Below are positions 35,701 to 44,896 of a stretch of 64,000 bases of DNA, piece by piece; within the stretch, counting starts at the first letter, position 1, and every line of letters begins with the position of its first letter. This DNA is from JALOAD01 sp023228995 [NCBI: Candidatus Muiribacterium halophilum]. Lineage in GTDB: Bacteria; Muiribacteriota; Muiribacteriia; Muiribacteriales. Where the stretch lies: the NCBI GenBank assembly GCA_023228995.1, contig JALOAD010000008.1:21437-85436 (forward strand). The letters run 5' to 3'. The translations under genes were made by a program, and so were the position numbers. The notes below the pieces were generated by a model. That model saw only the letters and a program-made list of their open reading frames with translations. It was not told the origin of the DNA and made no database searches.

Positions 35701-36497
35701 TTTGAGCGAAGATTTTCCTGTAATGTTTTAAGAAGATTATTTGCAACTTTATTATCTGGATAAACACTTAATACTTCTAATATTTCCATAAAAACTTCAT
35801 TATAATCAGAAGTAACTTCTACAAAATCATTTATATATATTCTATTACCAAGTGAATTAACAACTTTTTCCCATGCATGAATTGCTTTATAATATTCACC
35901 TTTTTTTACATAAACTCTACCAAGCCAAAAATGAGCTGTTAAAAAATTCGGAAATTTATTTACAGCTTGTTCAAGATCCAAAAGTGCTTTTGAATAATTT
36001 TTATTATAAAAATGCTTAACTGCTCTATCAGTAAAAATTTCTGCTTTTACAACATTTTGATGAACAATTCTAGATGAGTTTTGAACTTCACCATTTTTCC
36101 CGAGTGTATGAAATTTACTTGTCATTACAACACTTCTATTAGTTTCTATTTTATTTTTTAAAAGTTTAAGTAAAATAGTATATTCTTCAAGATTAACCAG
36201 ATTTAAAAACTTTAATTCGTCAGCAAATTCACCAGCAAGTTGACCGAGTTTTCTTGTTTCTTCAGTTGAAAAATTCTGTGGTTTTGAAGAAAATAATTTT
36301 AAAAGCTCAAATATTTCTCTTGCTACAAGAACTCTTGAATTCATTGCATAGATATTATATTCTGATTTTTGAGAAATAAATCCACTTTTTTCAAATCCTT
36401 TGAAATATTCATGAACCCACCCAGGAACACCTGATTCAAAAGCATTTACTGAAAATAATATTATAAAAGAAATAATAATAAAAAATAATCTTCTCAT
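35697..36497 (-). CDS. Exported SLH-like / TPR protein
   Basis: 266 residues. Signal peptide about 1-19 (MRRLFFIIISFIILFSVNAF). Residues about 25-110 resemble the SLH-like/helical region of the porin and PilQ in this window (EYFKGFEKSGFI, SRVLVAREIFELLKLF, AGEFADELKFL). The C-terminal half has tetratricopeptide-type repeats (ALLDLEQAVNKFPNFLTAHF, YYKAIHAWEKVV). It probably acts in the periplasm near the cell wall. It is translationally coupled to the B12-type radical SAM gene. Confidence 0.8.
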   Translation of the reverse strand: MRRLFFIIISFIILFSVNAFESGVPGWVHEYFKGFEKSGFISQKSEYNIYAMNSRVLVAREIFELLKLFSSKPQNFSTEETRKLGQLAGEFADELKFLNLVNLEEYTILLKLLKNKIETNRSVVMTSKFHTLGKNGEVQNSSRIVHQNVVKAEIFTDRAVKHFYNKNYSKALLDLEQAVNKFPNFLTAHFWLGRVYVKKGEYYKAIHAWEKVVNSLGNRIYINDFVEVTSDYNEVFMEILEVLSVYPDNKVANNLLKTLQENLRSK

Positions 36498-36621
36498 AAG
36501 AAAATTATCGGAGTTTAATCAATAAAAGTTTATAAAAATTAAATTCATTGCGAGTTTTGAAAAAAATTTTAATCTTCTGAATTAAATTTAAAATAAAAGT
36601 TACCGGTTTATAAAAATAAAC

Positions 36622-36650
36622 TTGACTATTATTATTATTATTAATGTTAA
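36622..36650 (+). promoter_or_regulatory. Possible plus-strand promoter containing an ATT microsatellite
   Basis: TTGACT (36622-36627), an 18-base spacer and GTTAAT (36645 region), with five perfect ATT units (36628-36642) inside the spacer. It lies upstream of the truncated plus-strand gene. Confidence 0.35.
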
Positions 36651-36676
36651 TCATATTTTATAAAAAAGGAGGTTTC

Positions 36677-36853
36677 ATGGAAAAAATAATGAGATATTTT
36701 TCCCGAAAAATAGTTACATTTTTAATTTTATCACTTTTTTGTACTTTTAATCATCAAATTATCTTAGCAGCAAGTGAAAACAAAATTGATATTGGCAACA
36801 AAAAATCTTTAGTTTTAGAACTTAGTGTTAGTTCTCTTTTTATTTTATCATAA
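36677..36853 (+). pseudogene. 5' fragment of an exported protein gene
   Basis: A strong AAGGAGG lies 6 bases before the ATG at 36677. The 58 residues begin MEKIMRYFSRKIVTFLILSL and form a good signal peptide ending near LAASEN, followed by only about 25 mature residues and a stop. It is on the strand opposite to all neighbours. It looks like the surviving start of a larger gene that was cut by a mobile element; a short real exported peptide cannot be excluded. Confidence 0.5.
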
Positions 36854-36900
36854 ATCACTTAAAATTCTAAGATTAAATTAGACAAAGCAATTAATACAAA

Positions 36901-36944
36901 TGTCAACTTAAACTTCCTCAAAAAAGTGCAGTTAAGATTCCTCA
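36901..36944. mobile_element. Possible fossil end of an IS21-type insertion sequence
   Basis: Two close repeats, TGTCAACTTAAACTTCCTCA (36901-36920) and TGCAGTTAAGATTCCTCA (36927-36944), stand in tandem. Tandem short repeats beginning with TG are typical of IS21-family ends. No istA/istB gene is present here, so this would be a remnant. Confidence 0.35.
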
Positions 36945-36973
36945 GTTTCTTTTACATTATATTTTAATATTTA

Positions 36974-37147
36974 TTGTATATAGATAATTTCATCAAAGAA
37001 TTATTTGAAAAGTATAGAATAAATGGTTTAAAGGAAATTTATGAACATTATAAAGATTCTCCAAGTTCTATTGAAAAGATATTTGGGAAAAAATCTAAAG
37101 CTTATATTCCAACTGAATTCCTAAAAATATTGAATACTAAAAAGTGA
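36974..37147 (+). pseudogene. Short plus-strand ORF remnant
   Basis: An open frame from a TTG at 36974 to TGA at 37145 encodes about 57 residues, including ELFEKYRINGLKEIYEHYK, SSIEKIFGKKSKAYIPTEF and LKILNTKK. The composition is protein-like (charged helix) but there is no ATG and no ribosome site. It may be the 3' end of a gene lost with the neighbouring fragment. Family not recognised. Confidence 0.35.
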
Positions 37148-37160
37148 TTAAAATCAATTT

Positions 37161-37595
37161 TTAGAACAATTCTACGAAATTTTTTACATGAAATTTTAAT
37201 TCAAATATTTCCTTATCTTTTTGAATTTTATCTTCACTTCTTTGAAATAATGGTAAATTATGATATTTTTTTGTAAGATTTTCTTTAATATATTGTAAAG
37301 TAATTCTTCTATATATCCTACCTTTCCTTTTATCTGAAAATACATTTGGATTAAGATAATCCTCAATTCCATGATCTGGTAATATTGAATAATCCCAGTT
37401 TGAATTAAAATCGCCTTTAAAATTCATTTTTATTATATCTTCAGGAAATCTTATGATTTCACAATCTTCATCTTCCAAAAGCCATTCACCAGACTCAGGA
37501 ACAAAAAGGATTGTATTTCTTTCATTTGAAAAAGCTTCAAGAAAATAAGGTTCTGCAATATATTTAAAATCATCTTCATATATAAATATCTTCAT
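37161..37595 (-). CDS. Hypothetical protein
   Basis: About 144 residues from the ATG at 37595 (MKIFIYEDDFKYIAEPYFLE), which overlaps the stop of the TPR/zinc-ribbon gene as ATGA; an upstream in-frame ATG adds eight residues. The protein is acidic in the first half and basic later, with no membrane segment or known motif. Coupling to the TPR gene suggests a shared function. Confidence 0.7.
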   Translation of the reverse strand: MKIFIYEDDFKYIAEPYFLEAFSNERNTILFVPESGEWLLEDEDCEIIRFPEDIIKMNFKGDFNSNWDYSILPDHGIEDYLNPNVFSDKRKGRIYRRITLQYIKENLTKKYHNLPLFQRSEDKIQKDKEIFELKFHVKNFVELF

Positions 37596-38311
37596 CTTTG
37601 CATTCCACAATTTGGACAATAATTATAATCAGCTTTAATAAATTCATTACAGTTTGAACACTTAACTTCAAAATAATTTTTTGTAAAATCCATATTTACA
37701 ACTATTCTTATAAATTCAGTTCTTGGATATATAGATAAAGCTTTTTTCCATATAGAAAGACCTTCTTCTTTCATTCCATCTCTAAAAAAGAAAATTCCCC
37801 TAAGATATAATATCTCAGCTAAATTTTTTTTAGCTTTTTCATAAGCTGGATTTAATTCAAGAGCTTTTTCAAGATTAAATCTAGCTTGTTCAAATTTGCC
37901 AATTCTCATATTTATCTCAGCATTTAAATTTCTATAATCAGGATATTCTGGTTTTAATCTTATAGCTTCATTTGTAAATTCTAAAGCTCTAATATTGTCA
38001 GAGTTTAAAAAAGCTCTTCTTGCTTCAAATATATATGCTTCATGATCTTCTTTTTTTTTCTTGCTAATATCAATACCATATTTTTCAATATATAAAGGAT
38101 CAAGAACACTTGCTTTTGTATAAGCTTTTACAGCTTGTTCATTAAGACCTGCTACTGAATAAGTATTACCAAGATTAACATAAGCTTCAATATATTTTCT
38201 ATTTAATGCAATTGCTCTTTTAAAACATTTTATTGCATTTGAATATTCTTTTTTTTGAAAAAAATCAAGACCTTTATTATTCCAAACATCAGGGAAAAGT
38301 TTATTACTCAT
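37592..38311 (-). CDS. TPR protein with C-terminal zinc ribbon
   Basis: 239 residues. About five TPR-like helical pairs (for example YSNAIKCFKRAIALNRKYIE and AYVNLGNTYSVAGLNEQAVK) end in a zinc ribbon with CSNCNEFIKADYNYCPNCG. There is no signal peptide, so it is cytoplasmic; the ribbon probably serves protein or nucleic-acid contact. AGGAGG precedes the ATG. Its promoter (38383-38412) lies within an inverted-repeat element. Confidence 0.85.
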   Translation of the reverse strand: MSNKLFPDVWNNKGLDFFQKKEYSNAIKCFKRAIALNRKYIEAYVNLGNTYSVAGLNEQAVKAYTKASVLDPLYIEKYGIDISKKKKEDHEAYIFEARRAFLNSDNIRALEFTNEAIRLKPEYPDYRNLNAEINMRIGKFEQARFNLEKALELNPAYEKAKKNLAEILYLRGIFFFRDGMKEEGLSIWKKALSIYPRTEFIRIVVNMDFTKNYFEVKCSNCNEFIKADYNYCPNCGMQR

Positions 38312-38342
38312 AAAACCTCCTGAAACAATTTCAAATCATTTA

Positions 38343-38610
38343 ATTGAGGCCTCTGATTAAATAACATGACATATAGAAGCAAATTATATCAATAAATATA
38401 ATGAACCTCCAATCTAACATATCGGTCACTAAAAAGTTTATCAATATTACAATCTTTTACATTATAATTTGCTTTCTTACAGACTTTGCCAAAAATTAAA
38501 AATATTGCGTTATTCTCATTAGCTTACAGAGAGTAAGCCTGTTTCAAATGCCTTATCTTTTTAATTTTTTTCTAAAGCTCTAAATTATGTATTTATTCAG
38601 AGGACTCAAT
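38343..38610. mobile_element. MITE-like unit with 21-base terminal inverted repeats
   Basis: The left end 38343-38363 (ATTGAGGCCTCTGATTAAAT...) and the right end 38590-38610 are inverted copies matching at 19 of 21 bases. The 268-base unit has no transposase gene. An internal stem GCTTAC/GTAAGC lies at 38522-38538. The promoter of the TPR gene is inside. No clear target-site duplication was found. Confidence 0.6.
38383..38412 (-). promoter_or_regulatory. Probable promoter of TPR/zinc-ribbon gene
   Basis: Minus strand: TTGGAG (38412-38407), 18-base spacer, TATAAT (38388-38383), about 70 bases upstream of the ATG at 38311. Only the -10 is strong. Confidence 0.4.
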
Positions 38611-38638
38611 ATGGTTATCGGTATTTTTTGAAGTTTTT

Positions 38639-39088
38639 TTAAAGAATTTTTAAAGTTGTATAAGAAATATTACTTTCATTTTTCAAGATTTTAAATTTTA
38701 TATTTTCAAAATTTAATATATCAATTAAAATACCATTACCTGATATAAGTTTCCCATCAAAATTTCCATTGTATATATTTAATACTCCGCATGATGGACT
38801 TTTTTCTTTAAGAATAAGCTTATTTGCTTTAAATAATTTAATAGCTTTAATAGTTTCATAAGCACCATTTACAAAATTTTGAGTTTTATCCTCATTATTT
38901 TTATTGATAATTTTTCCATTCTTTTTTTCACAAGGAATTCTTGGAGTACAAAGTCCACCCATTTGTTCAGGACAAAAATAAAAAATATCTTTTTTGTTTT
39001 TAATTAATTTCATTATATTTTCATCATATATTGATTTTCCATCATATCTACAACAAAATCCAAGAAGACAAGCACTAATACCAGTCAT
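38639..39088 (-). CDS. DUF523 family protein
   Basis: 149 residues from the ATG at 39088, with GGAG at good spacing. The cysteine-rich signature is complete: SACLLGFCCRYDG, FCPEQMGGLCTPR and EKSPSCGVLN. The family is widespread, probably metal or cluster binding, and of unknown function. It lies 17 bases after the last RND gene, probably at the end of that operon. Confidence 0.9.
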   Translation of the reverse strand: MTGISACLLGFCCRYDGKSIYDENIMKLIKNKKDIFYFCPEQMGGLCTPRIPCEKKNGKIINKNNEDKTQNFVNGAYETIKAIKLFKANKLILKEKSPSCGVLNIYNGNFDGKLISGNGILIDILNFENIKFKILKNESNISYTTLKIL

Positions 39089-39105
39089 AATAAACTCCAA
39101 ATTTT

Positions 39106-41997
39106 TTATTTATTTATTATATAATACATTGCAGGAAGTATATATAAAGATATTAACATTCCACCTAATATCCCGGTTATTGCAGTAATTCCCATTATCA
39201 TCCAAAAACTTCCAGCAAACAAAAGTGGCATAATACCGCATAAAGTAGTTCCTGTAGTTATAATTACTGCTCTAAATCTTGAATTAACACTATTGAATAT
39301 TTTAAAAAACATAGATGGAGTTTTTTCTTTTGAAAGCAAATCTATTATATAAATACTATTGTTTACAATTATTCCTGAAATAAGTATAAATGCAATATAA
39401 ACAGGCAGCGACCATGTAACTCCCATAATATACATAAGAAATATAATCAAAGAGTAACTCACAGGTATAACAGAAAAAACCAGAATTACATCCCAAATTT
39501 TTTCATAATACATAAAAAGTACAGTAAACATAAGAAGTAATGTCCATATAAGAGTTTGAGCCATTATTTTTCTTTGTTTTAAAACACTTTTTATATTTTT
39601 ACCTTTTTCCCAGTTTATTTTTCTATTAGAATTATTTATAATATCTGTAATTTTTTTTGAAATATCAGAAACATCATTATCTGTATATATTACAGTTAAA
39701 GTTACAGCTGCATTACCATTTATATGTCTAATACTCTGTGGTTTTTTTTCAATATGAATATCTGCAATTTCTTTAAGTGCAACTTTTTTTTCTTTTCTTA
39801 AAGGCAAATTCTTAATCTGCTCTAAATCAAAATTCCCTGAAAGTCTAATTTTTAAATCATCGATTTCTTCAAATTCAGCTCTTTTTATTCTAGGACCTTC
39901 AATATAAGCTCTTATATACTGAGCTACTTCCATAGCAGAAAATCCTGATAATATGGATTTTTCGTAATTAATAACAATATTAACCTCATCTAAAGGTGCT
40001 TTTTCTCTAATTATCACCTGATTAATTATATCTTTATATTCTTTTTTTAATTTAACTCCAATATACTCAGCATTTTTAATTCTTTCATCAAAAGTATTTC
40101 CATAAATATAAATATCAGCTTGATTAAATCCTTCTTTAGGTGCATTTGAAATATACATAAATATATCTGGATAATTTTTCATTATTTCATTTACATATTC
40201 ATAACTTTCCATAATTGTTTTTATAGAGGTTTCTTTAAGTCTTATTACAATTCTTGCATATTCATCTGAAAATGTTGAAAGAACTTTTTGTACATTAGAA
40301 TGTTCTGAAAGTTTTTTTTCAATAATAATCATATTATTATCAAATAAATCTTTGTCTAATTTAAGTCCTGGCTGAAATATAAGAATAAACATATTATCTG
40401 GAGTATCACTAAAAGCTGATGAACCTATTTTTGTATTTAACAAAATAGCTGAAAAAACTAATATTATACATAAAAAAAGAATTAATTTCCTATGAATTAA
40501 AGTCTTTGAAAGCAATATACCATTAAATATCTCAAACTTTTTAAAGACTGGTATATTTATTTTTTTAATACCAAAAAAGCTTATAAAATAAGGAACTGTT
40601 ATACAAGCTACAATATAGGAAGCAAAAAGTGAAAAAGATAATACTAATACAAAATCTCTGTAAATACTAAAAACACTTTCTTCAAGAAAAAACACAGGTA
40701 TAAATACAAAAAAAGTTGTTAATGTCGAAATAAACAATGGTTTCATTATTTTTATAGTATTAACAAATAATAATCTAAAAGAAAGTTTTTTCTTTTCATT
40801 TGTAATTCTTTCAAAATGTTCAATTATTATAATTGAATTATCATATAAAAGTCCTGTTGAAAAAAGAAAAGCTGAAAGACTCATTACATTAAGAGATATT
40901 TTATTAAAATACATAAATATAAAACTACATAGAAAACTTATTGGTATTACTAAAAAAACTGGGATTACAAGAGAAAATCTTCTAAAAAAAAACATAATAA
41001 ATAATATTGATATAATTAGCCCAACTAATATTGAAAAAATAACAGATTCAATACTTTCAAGAATAAAATCACCCTGATCATAAAGAAAATCAACATTTTC
41101 ATTTTTAAATTCCTTTTTTATATCAGAACATAATGTTACAATATTAGCACCACTTTCTCTAAAAACAAAACCAGTTTTGGTATGTTTTCCATCAACTCTA
41201 GTCTTTTTATCTGTATTTTGTAATGTTTTTTTTATTTCTGCAATATCTTTAAGATAATAAGCTTTACCTTCCATATTAAGAACTGGTAATTCCAATATAT
41301 CTTGTTCATTTTCCACAAGAGGATCTATTGTATAAGTATTTTCTAACCCTGTAATTGAAAACTGATATCCAGACTCTGAAACTGTCTTTGTTATATCAGC
41401 AATATTTATACCTAAAATATCCATTTTATCTTTTGAAATTATTATTTCATGTTTTTCATTTCTTATACCTGCAATTTCAATTTTTGCAACTCCATCTATT
41501 CTTCCAGCTTTTTTTCCCCAATATTCTTCAAGCTCTTCTCTTGAACCATCTTTTTCAAAACTAAATACAATAACTGGCATTTCATCCTGAGAATATCTTA
41601 ATATCACAGGTCTTGATACATTTTGGGGAAAAGATTTGAAATTTTCATCACATACAGCAGATACCCTATTATAACAATAATCTTTTTTTTCAATACTTTC
41701 TACAATAAGATTTATCTTGAGATTTCCTCTTGAAATATCTGAATATATTTCATTAATATATGGAATTTTTCTAAATTCACTTTCAAGAACATTACAAATT
41801 TCTTTTTCAATTTCTTCTATTTGTAATCCACCAGCTTTTACAATTACTGTAAGAGAAGAAGAACCTTCACCTGATAAATATTCAATTTTTAAAGAAAAAA
41901 AACTTATTACACCAAATAATATTATAATTAAAAAAATAACAGGTATAAGTCTTGGTTTATTTTGAAATAATATTTTGAATAATCTAAGCATTACCAT
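39106..41997 (-). CDS. RND efflux transporter subunit (second paralogue)
   Basis: 963 residues with the RND plan: an N-terminal helix, two large periplasmic loops and two groups of about six helices. TM4 carries GLLYDNSIIIIEHFERI, with Asp-Asn where AcrB has Asp-Asp. It is shorter than AcrB and diverges from its neighbour at 41984-44872. The two genes overlap by 14 bases, which suggests a heteromeric pump like MdtBC. Alternative starts ATG-GTA-ATG are six bases apart. Substrates unknown. Confidence 0.9.
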   Translation of the reverse strand: MVMLRLFKILFQNKPRLIPVIFLIIILFGVISFFSLKIEYLSGEGSSSLTVIVKAGGLQIEEIEKEICNVLESEFRKIPYINEIYSDISRGNLKINLIVESIEKKDYCYNRVSAVCDENFKSFPQNVSRPVILRYSQDEMPVIVFSFEKDGSREELEEYWGKKAGRIDGVAKIEIAGIRNEKHEIIISKDKMDILGINIADITKTVSESGYQFSITGLENTYTIDPLVENEQDILELPVLNMEGKAYYLKDIAEIKKTLQNTDKKTRVDGKHTKTGFVFRESGANIVTLCSDIKKEFKNENVDFLYDQGDFILESIESVIFSILVGLIISILFIMFFFRRFSLVIPVFLVIPISFLCSFIFMYFNKISLNVMSLSAFLFSTGLLYDNSIIIIEHFERITNEKKKLSFRLLFVNTIKIMKPLFISTLTTFFVFIPVFFLEESVFSIYRDFVLVLSFSLFASYIVACITVPYFISFFGIKKINIPVFKKFEIFNGILLSKTLIHRKLILFLCIILVFSAILLNTKIGSSAFSDTPDNMFILIFQPGLKLDKDLFDNNMIIIEKKLSEHSNVQKVLSTFSDEYARIVIRLKETSIKTIMESYEYVNEIMKNYPDIFMYISNAPKEGFNQADIYIYGNTFDERIKNAEYIGVKLKKEYKDIINQVIIREKAPLDEVNIVINYEKSILSGFSAMEVAQYIRAYIEGPRIKRAEFEEIDDLKIRLSGNFDLEQIKNLPLRKEKKVALKEIADIHIEKKPQSIRHINGNAAVTLTVIYTDNDVSDISKKITDIINNSNRKINWEKGKNIKSVLKQRKIMAQTLIWTLLLMFTVLFMYYEKIWDVILVFSVIPVSYSLIIFLMYIMGVTWSLPVYIAFILISGIIVNNSIYIIDLLSKEKTPSMFFKIFNSVNSRFRAVIITTGTTLCGIMPLLFAGSFWMIMGITAITGILGGMLISLYILPAMYYIINK

Positions 41998-44872
41998 ATT
42001 TCCTAAAAATTCTCATTATCGCAGGAAAAATTAATAGATTAAAAATAAACGAAAAAAGAATTCCAAATACAAGAGTTATAGCAACAGGTATTCTTAATTC
42101 TTTTGAAGAGCCTACAATCATTGGTAAAGCACCTGAAATTGTTGTTATTGAAGTTATCATTACAGCATTAATTCTTGAGGAAACAGCTTTTATAATATTT
42201 TTTTTACGAATATATTCTGAAAGTAAAATAATTGAATTATTAACAGTTATACCAGTTAAAATTACAAGTCCTAACATTGACATCATATTTACTGAAATTC
42301 CAAATAAATACCATGATAAAAAAGCACCTGCATAAGAAACTGGTATAAATATCATAACTGGTAGAGGAAGTAAAAACGATTCATATTGCATAACAAGCAC
42401 AAGGTAAATCAATATTATTGTAATTATAAGAGCTTTTAACATGCTTTCAATCATATTATCTTTTAAATCTTTAATTCCAGAAAATTCAACATTTCCATCA
42501 ATATCAGCAGTTTTTTCCTCAAGAGAATGTATTACTTCTTCAATATCATCAATTACAGGAAAGGAAAATCCAATACTTCTTTTACCTTCTTTTCTTATAA
42601 TAGGTATAATTTCTTTTTTTTCTGAAATTTCACTTATTTCTTTTAATTTAACTTTAGTTTTATTCTGTGAAATAATAGTTAATTCACTTATTTCTGTAAA
42701 AACAGCATTTTTAACTATTTCTAAAGTATAAACATCATCAAAAAAAAGATCAGTAATTATATTTTTACCTAAAACTGCCTGAAGTGAATATTTTATATCT
42801 TCAATATCAATTCCAAGAAGTTTCATTTTAGAAATATCAGGTTGTATAATTATATTATTTGAAGAAAAAACTTTTTTATAAGTCATAGGGATATCTATAT
42901 TTTCTTCCATAAATTCTTGTATATTATAAAGTGTATTCATATTATCTGAATAAATATCCATTTTTAATTCAAGTCTAAATGGTTCTGGTATATCCCAGCT
43001 TGGATTTTTTATTATTTCATAATTCAATCCTCTAAGAACAACATAATTTTTTATTTTATTAAATATTTCATATTTATTTTCATTTTTTTGAGATTTCCTA
43101 ATAACTGTTATTTGTTTTTCATTATAATCAATAGATATAACATAGTTTTCTTTTAAAGTAATATCAGAAAGAAAATTACCCAAATTTGCAGCTTCAAATG
43201 TAATACTATCTTCTGAATATCTTGTACATTCAATTCTTATATAAATTTGTTCTTCAACATAATCTGGTAAAAATTCTGTTTTTACATTTTTAAAAAGATA
43301 CACTGATAATATTATTGATAAAAAGACAAAAAACACAGATATAAACTTTTTTTTATAAAAAAATACACTTAAAACAAGTATTGCTCTTTTAATATAAAAA
43401 GTTAATGACTTTTTCCGTTTTAAATTTATATTTCCTTTAAATAATACTTTAAATAATGAAGGTATTAAAAAAAAAGCTAAAAATAATGAGATTATAAGAG
43501 TAGAACTTATTGCAATTGCTTGCTGAGAATAAAAACGACCAGGAAGACCTGTTATCCATACAACAGGAACAAATGCAATTATTGTTGTAAGAACTGATGA
43601 TATTACAGGTGACATTGTAGCTTTTAAAGTTTTTGAAATATAATTTTTATTACCAAGTTTTTTATAATAATAAAGTTTTTCTCCTACAACAAGTGAATTA
43701 TCAACAATAATACCAACACTTATAGCAAGAGCAGATAATGACATTATATTTAAATTGACTTTTAAAATATACATTATCAAAAAATTTATACCAATAGCAA
43801 AAGGTATTACAGATGATATTATAAGAGAAAGTTTTATTTCTCTAAAAAATAAATATATTACAAAAAATGTAATTATAAAAGAAAAAAACACAGCATAATA
43901 CATTTCATAAATACTTTCTTTAATATATTCTGATAAATCCCATGCGATATTTATTTTATCTGGATTTTCATTTATTATTTCTTTAACTTTTTGAGATAAC
44001 TCTACAAGATTTGAATTTCCAGAAGGATGAAGTTCAATTATAGAAAGCCTTTCACTACCTGAAAATGAAATATCTTTTTCTTGATTAACAGATACAATTT
44101 GGGCAATATCTCCTAACTTTATTGTTTTATTTTCAACTTTATCAATTTCTATAGGTATTTTATTAATATCATCAATGTTTTTATAAGCTCCTTTTATATT
44201 CACCGATGCTTTTGAACCTGATATATCTGCTTCACCTCCTGGAAAATCAAAATTATTATCTTTTATTGTATTAAATATTTTTTTATAGGAAATTCCAAGA
44301 TTTGATATTTTTTGATGATAAAAAGTTATAAAATATTTTTTTTCAGGAATTCCTCTAATATTAGCCTGAGCAATTCCATTTATACTCTCAAGTCTTTTTT
44401 TTAAAATATCAGATTTTTCTTTTGTTTTTTCTAGATTATTGTGTTTTTCAAATGAAAGAATTATAAAAGGAAAAGATTGTGGATCATAGAATTTAATAAC
44501 AGGTATATCACATTCTTCAGGTAAAGCATTCCATATAGTCTCAATTTTTTCTCTAACTTTTGTATAAAGACTATCTATATTAATTTCATCATTTTGTCTA
44601 AATACAAGATATATTATACTTTTTTCATTATATGAAAAGGATTTTACATAATCAAGACCTGATACAACAGTTACAGATTTTTCTATTTTTTCCGTAACTT
44701 TTTTTTCAACTTCAGATGCTCCTGCTCCTTTATAGGAAGTTTCTATAATCATCATTGGATAATTTATTTCAGGAAGTATAGATAATGGAATTTTAAAAAA
44801 TGAAATTAAACCTAAAAAAAGAAATAAAATAAAAAAAGCAATTACTCCAAGTGGAGAATTAAATATTTTCAT
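41984..44872 (-). CDS. RND efflux transporter subunit (first paralogue)
   Basis: 962 residues, AcrB/MdtB-like. It begins MKIFNSPLGVIAFFILFLFL. TM4 has SVGIIVDNSLVVGEKLYYYK (Asp-Asn). The second half contains QYESFLLPLPVMIFIPVSY and LGLVILTGITVNNSIILLSE, standard RND elements. It lies 24 bases after the membrane fusion protein. It probably exports amphipathic compounds with the adjacent TolC-like channel, driven by proton or sodium gradient. Confidence 0.92.
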   Translation of the reverse strand: MKIFNSPLGVIAFFILFLFLGLISFFKIPLSILPEINYPMMIIETSYKGAGASEVEKKVTEKIEKSVTVVSGLDYVKSFSYNEKSIIYLVFRQNDEINIDSLYTKVREKIETIWNALPEECDIPVIKFYDPQSFPFIILSFEKHNNLEKTKEKSDILKKRLESINGIAQANIRGIPEKKYFITFYHQKISNLGISYKKIFNTIKDNNFDFPGGEADISGSKASVNIKGAYKNIDDINKIPIEIDKVENKTIKLGDIAQIVSVNQEKDISFSGSERLSIIELHPSGNSNLVELSQKVKEIINENPDKINIAWDLSEYIKESIYEMYYAVFFSFIITFFVIYLFFREIKLSLIISSVIPFAIGINFLIMYILKVNLNIMSLSALAISVGIIVDNSLVVGEKLYYYKKLGNKNYISKTLKATMSPVISSVLTTIIAFVPVVWITGLPGRFYSQQAIAISSTLIISLFLAFFLIPSLFKVLFKGNINLKRKKSLTFYIKRAILVLSVFFYKKKFISVFFVFLSIILSVYLFKNVKTEFLPDYVEEQIYIRIECTRYSEDSITFEAANLGNFLSDITLKENYVISIDYNEKQITVIRKSQKNENKYEIFNKIKNYVVLRGLNYEIIKNPSWDIPEPFRLELKMDIYSDNMNTLYNIQEFMEENIDIPMTYKKVFSSNNIIIQPDISKMKLLGIDIEDIKYSLQAVLGKNIITDLFFDDVYTLEIVKNAVFTEISELTIISQNKTKVKLKEISEISEKKEIIPIIRKEGKRSIGFSFPVIDDIEEVIHSLEEKTADIDGNVEFSGIKDLKDNMIESMLKALIITIILIYLVLVMQYESFLLPLPVMIFIPVSYAGAFLSWYLFGISVNMMSMLGLVILTGITVNNSIILLSEYIRKKNIIKAVSSRINAVMITSITTISGALPMIVGSSKELRIPVAITLVFGILFSFIFNLLIFPAIMRIFRKYGNA

Positions 44873-44896
44873 AAAATCACCTTAAATCTCCTTAAA

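Noticed and set aside
36644-36676. Upstream extension of the plus-strand exported fragment to an ATG at 36644
   Set aside because: The AAGGAGG at about 36666-36672 points to the ATG at 36677, and the added residues do not suit a signal peptide.
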